Assembly (NCBI GenBank): GCA_024762625.1
Contig: JANTHA010000042.1
Location: 1 to 11,514, forward strand
Direction of reading: 5' to 3'
DNA: 11,514 bases
Origin: Thiotrichaceae bacterium
GTDB lineage: Bacteria; Pseudomonadota; Gammaproteobacteria; Thiotrichales; Thiotrichaceae
Part shown: positions 1 to 6,020 of the stretch, one piece after another
Position numbering within the stretch: the first letter of the stretch is position 1
Layout: the number at the start of each line of letters is the position of its first letter
The notes under the pieces: model-generated
Database searches by the model: none
What the model was told of the DNA's origin: nothing
What the model saw: the letters and a program-made list of their open reading frames with translations, nothing else
Made by a program: the position numbers and the translations under genes

Positions 1-75
1 TGGCAGGCTGAACCCTGCTAGCGAGGTCAGCATAAGGGTCAACATTAGCCTTGATAATAAACCCGTTTTTTTCAT
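1..75 (-). CDS. Secreted or membrane protein, N-terminal 25 codons only
   Basis: A reading frame opens with ATG at 73-75 and runs leftward off the window. The 25 visible residues form a typical signal peptide: MKK, then a hydrophobic stretch (LLSRLMLTLMLTSLAGF) with small residues near its end. A GGA ribosome-binding core lies 7 bases upstream of the ATG (83-85 on the plus strand). It starts 39 bases after the stop of the HupE-like gene at 115-678 on the same strand, so the two are probably cotranscribed. The mature protein is outside the window and its function cannot be read. That this is a real gene start is inferred from the signal peptide, the binding site and the spacing. Confidence 0.6.
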   Translation of the reverse strand, partial: MKKTGLLSRLMLTLMLTSLAGFSLP

Positions 76-114
76 TACTTATTCCACTTATTCCTTGAAT
101 TCGATTCTTGTTGT

Positions 115-678
115 TTAGCGCCTGGCCAAAAGCAGCGTGAGTACAAAAATGGCGCTTGTCGCGATCCATGAACCCAGCACGCGTATCACCATGCCTTGCA
201 AAATATCTCTCATCAACAGGCTGACGAGCGCCAGCAATGCGACAATACTCCAGATTCCCAGTGCTGCGCCGGCAATCCAGCCTGAAAAGCTGACATGCAG
301 GCCGGGAATGATATGGGGCTGGCTGTCCAGTCCAAGCATGACGCCGCTGACAAGAAGCAATAACATTGTTATGGCGCCAGGTAAATGCAGTTTCAGCACG
401 CTAAGCAGACCGATGATTAGAGCCAGCAACAGCAGGATTAGTTCATTGTTTTCGTAAGCAAGTCGGGCTGCGTTTTCACTCACAAAATAGTTTATTACCT
501 GATCCAGTACAAAGCCGCCGATAATAGACAAGGCAAACAGCGCCAGATGTCTGACCAGGTGACTTTTGCCCTGTTGTCCAAGCAGTAATCCCAGACCCAG
601 CAACAGGATGATATGCGATGGCGTAACGACCGGGTGCATCAGTCCCTTTTCGAACCATGTAAATGAAAAATCTAGCAT
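115..678 (-). CDS. HupE/UreJ-like multi-pass membrane protein
   Basis: This 187-residue protein is almost entirely hydrophobic, with about five or six membrane segments. Near the N-terminus it carries G12-x2-H15-P16-x5-H22 followed by a glycine/leucine-rich helix. This resembles the HPxxGxDH signature of HupE/UreJ nickel/cobalt permeases, but the Asp before the second His is replaced by Ser (PSH instead of LDH). It lacks the FHGxAHG motif that the neighbouring HupE at 798-1403 has. It most resembles the looser HupE/UreJ_2 type of family, whose substrate is not settled. The ATG at 676-678 has a poor ribosome-binding site. It is followed by the signal-peptide gene at 1-75 and lies divergent from hupE across a 119-base gap. 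The family assignment is moderately sure; metal transport is inference. Confidence 0.65.
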   Translation of the reverse strand: MLDFSFTWFEKGLMHPVVTPSHIILLLGLGLLLGQQGKSHLVRHLALFALSIIGGFVLDQVINYFVSENAARLAYENNELILLLLALIIGLLSVLKLHLPGAITMLLLLVSGVMLGLDSQPHIIPGLHVSFSGWIAGAALGIWSIVALLALVSLLMRDILQGMVIRVLGSWIATSAIFVLTLLLARR

Positions 679-719
679 TTATCTATTCACTGTTATTCAA
701 TGGAGCAGTCATAATTCAC

Positions 720-749
720 TTGGCGTATTTTTGAAAACGGGAGTAAAAT
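720..749 (+). promoter_or_regulatory. Possible sigma-70 promoter for hupE
   Basis: TTGGCG at 720-725 and TAAAAT at 744-749 are separated by 18 bases, matching the -35 consensus at 4 of 6 and the -10 consensus at 5 of 6. The predicted start near 756 would leave a leader of about 40 bases before the hupE GTG. It lies in the divergent gap 679-797. I saw no convincing metal-regulator operator there. Confidence 0.35.
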
Positions 750-786
750 CGCAGACCGCATCATACTTCATCTTATTTTTTTTAAC

Positions 787-791
787 AGGAG
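787..791 (+). promoter_or_regulatory. Ribosome-binding site fixing the GTG start of hupE
   Basis: AGGAG at 787-791 lies 6 bases before GTG at 798-800. The next in-frame ATG is codon 22, inside the signal peptide, so starting there would destroy the signal. The GTG is therefore the likely start. Confidence 0.7.
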
Positions 792-797
792 TTATTA

Positions 798-1403
798 GTG
801 ATATCAGTCAGATTTTTTGCCCGTTTTTTGTTGGCCTCCCTTTCTATTTTTGTTATCGGCATGTCGTCGGCGTTTGCTCATGCCGACGCCGCAAGTTTAA
901 GCGGCGGCTTCATGAGCGGTTTCATGCATCCGCTATCAGGGCTTGATCATGTGGTCGCGATGGTCGCCGTTGGCCTCTGGGGCGTATTTCTTGGTCGTCC
1001 AGCTATCTGGGTGTTGCCGTTGGTGTTCCCACTGGTAATGGCCTTTGGTGGTGCGCTGGGCGTGGTTGGCGTACCTATTCCGGGTATTGAAACCGGTATT
1101 GCGCTTTCCGGACTGGTGCTTGGACTGGCGGTGGTTTTTGCCGTGAAACCACCGCTCTGGGTTGCCGCGATTGTGGTGGGCGCGTTTGCCATTTTCCACG
1201 GCTATGCGCACGGCGCGGAGCTGCCTAACGCTGCCAATCCGCTGGTTTTCAGCATCGGTTTTGTGATTGCGACGGGTCTTTTGCATTTAACGGGCATCGC
1301 ATTTGGCGAATTATCCCGCTGGTCCTGGGGAAATATCGCCGTGAGAGCGGGCGGCGGCGTAATTGCGCTTGTCGGACTCGGTTTCTTGACCGGGACGATT
1401 TGA
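798..1403 (+). CDS. hupE: HupE/UreJ family nickel/cobalt permease
   Basis: This 201-residue inner-membrane protein probably carries Ni2+ or Co2+ in secondary transport that supplies metalloenzymes. It has an N-terminal signal peptide ending around AFA-27, so the mature chain would begin with His28, a common arrangement in this family. The first metal signature is H44-P-L-S-G-L-D50-H51 with M55 after it. The second is F133-H134-G-Y-A-H138-G-A-E141-L-P, and E98 lies between them. About six membrane segments are visible, and the length is typical for the family. No hydrogenase or urease genes are visible, so the metal's client enzyme is unknown. The start is GTG with a strong AGGAG. It faces the minus-strand gene ending at 1444, and a small hairpin lies between them. 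Family is confident; the metal is inferred from the family. Confidence 0.88.
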   Translation: MISVRFFARFLLASLSIFVIGMSSAFAHADAASLSGGFMSGFMHPLSGLDHVVAMVAVGLWGVFLGRPAIWVLPLVFPLVMAFGGALGVVGVPIPGIETGIALSGLVLGLAVVFAVKPPLWVAAIVVGAFAIFHGYAHGAELPNAANPLVFSIGFVIATGLLHLTGIAFGELSRWSWGNIAVRAGGGVIALVGLGFLTGTI

Positions 1404-1417
1404 TATTTTTGATGTTG

Positions 1418-1444
1418 AGGGCGTCGAACGATAAGAGGCGCCCT
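1418..1444. terminator. Possible bidirectional terminator hairpin
   Basis: AGGGCG at 1418-1423 can pair with CGCCCT at 1439-1444 around a 15-base loop, between the convergent ends of hupE (1403) and the minus-strand operon (stop codon 1444-1446). The stem is short, the loop large and there is no good T-run after it on the plus strand, so this rests mainly on position. Confidence 0.3.
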
Positions 1445-1830
1445 TAAGCCCTGTCAAGCACCGCGGCAAGTCTGGATTCGTCAATCGGTTTAGCCAAAAC
1501 CGCGTGCAGGGGCAGAATTTCATTAAGTTTGTCGACATACTGCCTTTCGCTTTTATCCACAAACACGATGACTTTAGTCTCAGGCGCATAGCGTTGCAGC
1601 GAATACAGCATCACATCCAGATTGCTGATATTAATTCCTGCATAGTTGTTTCCATAGCCATAAAAAAACTCGGCGGCGATAAAATCCGGTTGCGTCTTTT
1701 TGATTTTGGCGATTAGTTTGCGCATAGATTCAAAACGCAACTCATCAATCCCCAGTCGCTCGTATAGTGGCGTTAAATAGGGGTGTGTGCGTGATTCAAT
1801 GACCGAATACAGGGTTCGTTTGTGTTTCAT
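1444..1830 (-). CDS. Receiver-like protein lacking the phosphorylated Asp
   Basis: This 128-residue protein appears to have the alternating strand/helix pattern of a response-regulator receiver domain and no output domain. The segment P48-D-F-I-A-A-E54 sits where receivers have PDLILLD, so Glu54 replaces the phosphorylated Asp. V111-L-A-K114-P115 matches the conserved Lys-Pro at the fifth strand, and V87-I-V-F-V-D matches the fourth strand. The paired acidic residues after the first strand are mostly lost (E12-S13). An insertion (YGYGNNYAGINISN, 57-70) lengthens the loop after strand three. If the fold is right, it cannot be phosphorylated normally, and Glu may mimic the active state. It starts 4 bases after the lysine-rich gene at 1835-2128 and is the last gene of the phosphate operon. 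The fold is inferred by eye; the role is unknown. Confidence 0.6.
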   Translation of the reverse strand: MKHKRTLYSVIESRTHPYLTPLYERLGIDELRFESMRKLIAKIKKTQPDFIAAEFFYGYGNNYAGINISNLDVMLYSLQRYAPETKVIVFVDKSERQYVDKLNEILPLHAVLAKPIDESRLAAVLDRA

Positions 1831-1834
1831 GATC

Positions 1835-2128
1835 TCAGATATCCCCGGCCTTGTCCTTTTTTGATTTTTTTGCTTCGTTGAGTTCTTGCTGGAGCTGTTT
1901 TAACAGCGTCAGACCTTTTTTACGGTGCGCATGAATGAGCTTGAGTTCACTGCTGATCTTTTCCTTGTCATTGTCGTTTACGCCTTTCTGTCGTTTTGAT
2001 TCCAGTTTTTTTTCACGTTTGCGTAACTTTTTCAGGATGTGTTTCAAACACTTGATCTTGGATTTTTGTTTACGGTTTTTGCTATTGAGATAGTCGTCAG
2101 CAAGATTAATCAGTTCATTTATCTTCAT
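1835..2128 (-). CDS. Small lysine-rich helical protein of unknown function
   Basis: This 97-residue protein is not one I recognise. It is extremely charged: 25 of 97 residues are Lys, with many Glu, Leu and Gln in heptad-like spacing (KIKCLKHILKKLRKREKKL, then LTLLKQLQQEL), which predicts two long helices that could form a hairpin or coiled coil. There is no signal peptide or membrane segment, so it is probably cytoplasmic. It starts with ATG at 2126-2128 inside the end of the Na/Pi cotransporter gene (14-base overlap). Its ribosome-binding site, GAGGAG (CTCCTC on the plus strand, 2139-2144), is 10 bases upstream within that gene, which suggests translational coupling. Its position between phosphate transport genes suggests a link to phosphate or polyphosphate, but that is speculation. 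Confidence 0.7.
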   Translation of the reverse strand: MKINELINLADDYLNSKNRKQKSKIKCLKHILKKLRKREKKLESKRQKGVNDNDKEKISSELKLIHAHRKKGLTLLKQLQQELNEAKKSKKDKAGDI

Positions 2129-3971
2129 GGTCGGTTTTCTCCTCAGGACTGCAATCTTTATCTGTATTTTTGTCAGCCCTCAGTGCGTCGGCGATTTCCT
2201 GTTCATCCAGTTGCAGGCTTTGTTCAACCTCATGCATGGTTGTATCACGATTCTTGAATAGGATAGTAGCTATTTTTAGCAGTTTTTTTGCAATCTGTTT
2301 GGCGTAGCTATTATCATTCATCAACGAGGTCGCCATCGTCCCGGTGATATGATGCGCGCGGATATGTTGGTCGATATCATTAAAAAACTGTTCGTCCGCC
2401 TGTTTCATTTCCTGGCGCATCGCCTCCAGCGTAGGCAGCACGATTCGCTCTTCATCCGGGTCTTTCTCAAGTTCGGCCAGACCCCTCAGAATGGATCCTA
2501 GCCGATAGCGTATTTTGTTGTATTCTTCGCGAATATAGGGATTAGGATCATTCAGGTGGCGCGATAGATTTTTATGCAGATGCTTGGCGCCTTTGATGCT
2601 TTCAAGCATTAGTCTGCCCGCCGAGCGTAACTCATACACCTCATTCATTTGTTCCTGGGTCATGTTTTCATTGGCTTGACTGATGAAATCCACTATTGCG
2701 CCATAGAGTCTTTTGATTTTATTGGTGTATTCTTCCTGGATATTGACCGGAATGGGCTTTTTCTCCGATTCGATGATTTCCTTGACCGGTTTGTCGGATT
2801 TAATATCGCGCACTCGCAAGCTCAAGCCATGGCAGATAATGCCAAAGAAATAATGGTACAAATTAAGCGTTTCCTTGCGCACCGCTTCCACGGCGGTTTC
2901 CGGCAGCTCAATGCTGGCCTTGTTTAAATAAACCGGTTCGGCGATTGCATGTGTTTTTTCGGGTAGTAACCGCATCAGCAAAGTGACCAGGCGATTGATA
3001 AAGGGCAGCATCACAATAATGCCAATCAGGTTGAACAGCGTATGAAATATCGCCAGTTTCAGGGTGTAGTTATCGTTATCGATGTCAAGATTCTGGGCTA
3101 TCCAGTCAACCAGCATGATCAAGTTGGAAATCATCGCGATGGCGATAATTCCCGTGACCGCATTAAAAATAAGATGGGCCGCTGCGAGCCGTTTACCATT
3201 AATATTGGCGCTAATTGAACCAAGAATGGCTGTGATGGTGGTGCCTATATTGCTGCCAATCGCGAGCGCCAGCGCATTTTCGTAAGTCACCTGCTGGCTT
3301 GCCAGAGCGGTAATAATCAGCACCAGCGTGGCGTGGCTGGACTGCATGATGACGGTCGCTAAAATGCCGATCAGGGTGTAAAGCAACAAGCCTTTAAAGC
3401 CGGAAACCGCATAGGCAGTCAAATCAATTTGCTCGCGGAAGGTTTCAAAGCCTTCTTTCATATAGGAAATGCCAAGGAATAGAAAACCGACGCCCGCAAG
3501 CACATAGCCAAGACCTTTAAGATCTTTCTGCTTTTGTAAAACCAGAATAACGCCAAAAACCAGCAACGGCATGGCATAAGCGGAAATCTTTACTTTAATA
3601 CCGAAGCCGGCAATCAGCCACGCGCCTGTGGTGGTTCCCAGGTTAGCGCCGAAGATAATGCCGATCCCTGAGGCCAAGGTGATCAAACCGGCTGACAGGA
3701 AAGAAATGGTAATTACCGAAACCAGTGAACTGGACTGCATCATGGTCGTGGTGATAACGCCAAAACTCATGCTTTTGAAGAGTCCTTTCGTACTCTTTTG
3801 CAGAATTTTTTCAAGCACTCCGCCCGTAAAGGCCTTGAAGCCTTCTTCCAACAATAACATGCCAAACAGAAAAATGGCCACGCCGGCTGCAATTTGTTTG
3901 ATGTCTGGACTCAGCCAGAAACCGTACGACAGCACAAGAAAAATGCTTAGCAATACCGCTTTTCTATACAT
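2115..3971 (-). CDS. Na+/phosphate cotransporter with PhoU-like C-terminal domain
   Basis: This 618-residue inner-membrane protein belongs to the bacterial Na/Pi cotransporter family (NptA/YjbB type), which moves phosphate with sodium. The N-terminal half has the family's inverted repeat. The first repeat carries Q79-S-S-S82 and GANLGTTTGAW (from 108); the second carries Q210-S-S-H and GSNIGTTITAILG. From about residue 340 to the end it is soluble and helical, with a spacing of charged and hydrophobic residues like PhoU, as is common in longer members. In E. coli, YjbB has been linked to phosphate export, so direction is not certain. The ATG at 3969-3971 has only a weak ribosome-binding site. 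It follows pit (4021-5589) by 49 bases and overlaps the next gene by 14 bases, so all are probably one operon. Confidence 0.88.
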   Translation of the reverse strand: MYRKAVLLSIFLVLSYGFWLSPDIKQIAAGVAIFLFGMLLLEEGFKAFTGGVLEKILQKSTKGLFKSMSFGVITTTMMQSSSLVSVITISFLSAGLITLASGIGIIFGANLGTTTGAWLIAGFGIKVKISAYAMPLLVFGVILVLQKQKDLKGLGYVLAGVGFLFLGISYMKEGFETFREQIDLTAYAVSGFKGLLLYTLIGILATVIMQSSHATLVLIITALASQQVTYENALALAIGSNIGTTITAILGSISANINGKRLAAAHLIFNAVTGIIAIAMISNLIMLVDWIAQNLDIDNDNYTLKLAIFHTLFNLIGIIVMLPFINRLVTLLMRLLPEKTHAIAEPVYLNKASIELPETAVEAVRKETLNLYHYFFGIICHGLSLRVRDIKSDKPVKEIIESEKKPIPVNIQEEYTNKIKRLYGAIVDFISQANENMTQEQMNEVYELRSAGRLMLESIKGAKHLHKNLSRHLNDPNPYIREEYNKIRYRLGSILRGLAELEKDPDEERIVLPTLEAMRQEMKQADEQFFNDIDQHIRAHHITGTMATSLMNDNSYAKQIAKKLLKIATILFKNRDTTMHEVEQSLQLDEQEIADALRADKNTDKDCSPEEKTDHEDK

Positions 3972-4020
3972 GGCTGTTAACTACGGGTTTTATGATAATG
4001 TTCGAGTAAGCTCATGGCGA

Positions 4021-5589
4021 TTAAGGCAACAACATGCCTCTAATGGTATAATAAATCAGTGCGGCAAGCAGCGCAGATGCGGGCACTGTAATTACCCAGG
4101 CGGCGGCGATTTTCAACAATGCAGAACGTTTAACCAGCTCTTTGCGATAGACCTTTTTCAGTGTTTTTCTTTCACGTTTGGATAAATGCGCATCCATTTG
4201 TTTTTCTTTCAGCTTTTGCAACATGTCGCGTTTGTTATTAACGGATGCTTTCTGGAATTCCAGTAGAAAAGCCTCAATAGTTTCCTGGTCAGCATCCTTG
4301 TGGTGCTCAATGATTTCATCAACCATTCGATCATAGGATTTTTTTAGATATTCACGCAGGAAACCTACGCCAAAGACACCGCCAACCGCGATATGCGTCG
4401 AGCTTACAGGTAAGCCTAATTGTGAGGCGATAATAACCGTAATGGATGCGGCCATGGCGATACTGAAAGCGCGCATTTTGTTAAGTTCGGTTATCTCGGA
4501 GCCAACTGTCCGGATCAATTTGGGTCCAAACAAGGCCAGCCCCAGGGCAATGCCAAGAGCGCCAACCATCATTACCCATAATGGAATGGGCGCCTTGGTT
4601 GCGACACCGCCGTGGACTATGGCTTCATTGATCGCAGCTAGCGGTCCTACCGCATTGGCGACATCGTTGGCTCCATGCGCAAAGCTAAGCAGGGCGGCGG
4701 CGAAAATCAAGGGAATGGTAAACAGATTATTGATTGACTGCTTGTCATTCTCCAGTTTGTCGGCTGCTCTGACGATGAAAGGCTTAACAATAAAAAAAAG
4801 AACAACCGCAATCGCAAAGCCTATGCCTAGCGCCAGCAGAAAATCAATTTTCCAGATTTTTTTCAGACCTTTCATGATCAGATAGGTTGAGAACGACCAC
4901 GCCATTACCGCCACTAACAGAGGCACGATACGTTTAGCCGCCGCGACCTTATCTGATTTGTAGGTAATGGTATGCTTGATAAAGTAGAGGAATGCGGCTG
5001 CGATGAGTCCCCCCAGCACAGGAGAAATGACCCAGCTGGAGGCAATCGCCGCCATCTTGTCCCAGTTAACAATACCCCATCCGCCTGCTGCAATGCCTGC
5101 GCCCATGACGCCGCCGACAATGGAATGGGTGGTGGACACCGGCGCGCCAACTGCGGTGGCGATATTCAGCCAGATTGCGCCAGCAAGCAGCGCCGCCATC
5201 ATCAGCCAGATAAAGACTGCGCTATCCTTGATCATGTGAGAGTTTATGATGCCTTTTTTGATGGTGCTGACAACATCGCCGCCTGCAATCAATGCGCCGG
5301 ACGCTTCAAAAACGCCTGCAATAACAATGGCGCCAGCGAGCGTTAACGCCTTGGAGCCGACTGCTGGTCCCACATTATTGGCGACGTCATTGGCGCCAAT
5401 GTTCAAGGCCATATAACCGCCGATCATGGCGGCAACGATGAGTAGCGTATGTCCGGAAATATCGGCTACATTGAAATGCGTATAAAGCATGATGCCAATC
5501 ATAAATAGCAGAACCAGACTTAAGCGCAGTGTTTCATTGCGGCTAAAACCAATTTTCTGTTCAAATTTGTCAATACGTTTCAGATCCAT
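4021..5589 (-). CDS. pit: PiT-family inorganic phosphate transporter
   Basis: This 522-residue inner-membrane permease takes up inorganic phosphate (in the E. coli homologues as a neutral metal-phosphate complex with protons). Two copies of the PiT signature are present: GANDVANNVGP from residue 65 and GANDVANAVGP from residue 306, one in each half of the duplicated fold. PVSTTHSIVGG and PVSSTHIAVGG, the typical paired motifs, are also seen. After the second THxxVGG there is a hydrophilic, helical, Lys/Glu-rich stretch (roughly residues 415-490), then one final membrane helix. It starts at ATG 5587-5589 with AGGA 7 bases upstream. It is the first gene of the minus-strand operon, and an unusual array of 11-12 base repeats lies upstream. 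The exact subtype is not determined. Confidence 0.93.
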   Translation of the reverse strand: MDLKRIDKFEQKIGFSRNETLRLSLVLLFMIGIMLYTHFNVADISGHTLLIVAAMIGGYMALNIGANDVANNVGPAVGSKALTLAGAIVIAGVFEASGALIAGGDVVSTIKKGIINSHMIKDSAVFIWLMMAALLAGAIWLNIATAVGAPVSTTHSIVGGVMGAGIAAGGWGIVNWDKMAAIASSWVISPVLGGLIAAAFLYFIKHTITYKSDKVAAAKRIVPLLVAVMAWSFSTYLIMKGLKKIWKIDFLLALGIGFAIAVVLFFIVKPFIVRAADKLENDKQSINNLFTIPLIFAAALLSFAHGANDVANAVGPLAAINEAIVHGGVATKAPIPLWVMMVGALGIALGLALFGPKLIRTVGSEITELNKMRAFSIAMAASITVIIASQLGLPVSSTHIAVGGVFGVGFLREYLKKSYDRMVDEIIEHHKDADQETIEAFLLEFQKASVNNKRDMLQKLKEKQMDAHLSKRERKTLKKVYRKELVKRSALLKIAAAWVITVPASALLAALIYYTIRGMLLP

Positions 5590-5596
5590 GAGCGAT

Positions 5597-5600
5597 TCCT
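5597..5600 (-). promoter_or_regulatory. Ribosome-binding site of pit
   Basis: AGGA on the minus strand (TCCT on plus) ends 7 bases before the ATG at 5587-5589. It supports this start. Confidence 0.6.
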
Positions 5601-5623
5601 GTGATAGGTTTTAGGGTTCTGGA

Positions 5624-5650
5624 AATATAAAAGAGAGACAAGTCTGTTAA
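5624..5650 (-). promoter_or_regulatory. Possible pit promoter
   Basis: Reading the minus strand, TTAACA (5645-5650) and TATATT (5624-5629) could be -35 and -10 elements, but the 15-base spacer is short, as in promoters that need an activator. The -35 element overlaps the first unit of the repeat array at 5646-5750, the position expected for activator sites. The call is weak. Confidence 0.3.
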
Positions 5651-5750
5651 TGACGCTATTAATGACCTTGTAAATACTTTGTTAAGTACTTTGTTAATCA
5701 CGCGCAATACTCGCGTAATACTCACGAAATACTCGCGTAATAAATAACGC
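5646..5750. repeat. Array of nine degenerate 11-12 base direct repeats upstream of pit
   Basis: On the plus strand the region can be cut into successive similar units: GTTAATGACGCT (5646), ATTAATGACCTT (5658), GTAAATACTTT (5670), GTTAAGTACTTT (5681), GTTAATCACGC (5693), GCAATACTCGC (5704), GTAATACTCAC (5715), GAAATACTCGC (5726) and a longer GTAATAAATAACGC (5737-5750). A rough consensus is GTWAATNACNC. Units are 11 or 12 bases, so they do not encode a regular peptide repeat and act, if at all, at the DNA level. The array ends at the proposed pit -35 element. On the minus strand the two units nearest pit contain GTCAT. Confidence 0.75.
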
Positions 5751-5776
5751 GCAAGAAGCACATACAGCAATGGCGA

Positions 5777-5860
5777 ATGCACACGCTGTTCTCATCCTCG
5801 TTTAAAAATCTCCGGCAAATACTGCTGTTTTTTTTATTGTTGTTGAAGGGCGTCCACTAA
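5777..5860 (+). CDS. Doubtful 27-residue hydrophobic peptide
   Basis: A tiny frame from ATG at 5777 to TAA at 5858-5860 encodes a short polar head (MHTLFSSSFKNLRQ), then ILLFFLLLLKGVH, one membrane-spanning stretch. Its size and shape are like type I toxin peptides or small membrane proteins. There is no clear ribosome-binding site, and the run of Leu/Phe codons comes from a T-rich tract, so it may be chance. An inverted repeat begins inside its end (5843). It is listed because the gap otherwise lacks genes. Confidence 0.15.
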   Translation: MHTLFSSSFKNLRQILLFFLLLLKGVH

Positions 5861-5910
5861 ATGATTGTTGACGCCTGTATGAATGACGCCTGTATTAAAG
5901 ACGCCTTCAA
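5843..5910. other. Inverted repeat spanning the 15-base repeats
   Basis: TTGAAGGGCGTC (5843-5854) is the reverse complement of GACGCCTTCAA (5900-5910) except for one extra G, giving an 11-pair stem with one bulge around a 45-base loop. The loop holds two further GACGCC copies at 5870 and 5885, which could pair with the left arm instead. It might be a structured RNA or a by-product of repeat formation. No T-run follows. Confidence 0.35.
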
Positions 5911-5913
5911 GAT
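5869..5913. repeat. Three tandem 15-base repeats
   Basis: TGACGCCTGTATGAA (5869-5883), TGACGCCTGTATTAA (5884-5898) and AGACGCCTTCAAGAT (5899-5913) follow one another without gaps. The first two differ at one base; the third shares mainly GACGCCT. They lie between recG and the 11-12 base array and are a different repeat family. Function is unknown. Confidence 0.7.
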
Positions 5914-5985
5914 AGTATGCAAGACCATAGCAAGCAAAGATGATCTAAATCAACTGATAAGGTTAAATCGTTAATTATTTAATCA

Positions 5986-6020
5986 AAATCCGGCTTTAAT
6001 CGGGGGAAATTTACCGGTTT
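5986..6020 (-). terminator. Weak terminator candidate after recG
   Basis: On the minus strand AAACCGG, overlapping the recG stop, can pair with CCGGATTT after a loop of about 20 bases, with one bulged A, and is followed by TTTTGATT. The stem is short and the loop long. This is the only candidate seen for the end of the plsY-recG transcript. Confidence 0.25.

Noticed and set aside
3628..4185. Plus-strand 185-codon frame over the phosphate genes
   Set aside because: It is antisense to the N-terminus of the Na/Pi cotransporter and the C-terminus of pit, with no family features.
5646..5669. A bona fide Pho box
   Set aside because: Only GTCAT matches, the two half-sites are 12 rather than 11 bases apart, and the leading CT is missing. 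I keep it as a resemblance only.
5570..5782. Minus-strand 70-codon frame across the 11-12 base repeats
   Set aside because: It needs a GTG start, overlaps the start of pit, and its repeats do not keep frame (units of 11 and 12 bases), so it is best explained as the repeat array read through.
5646..5913. CRISPR array
   Set aside because: The repeats are only 11-15 bases, contiguous, degenerate and lack unique spacers; no cas genes are present.
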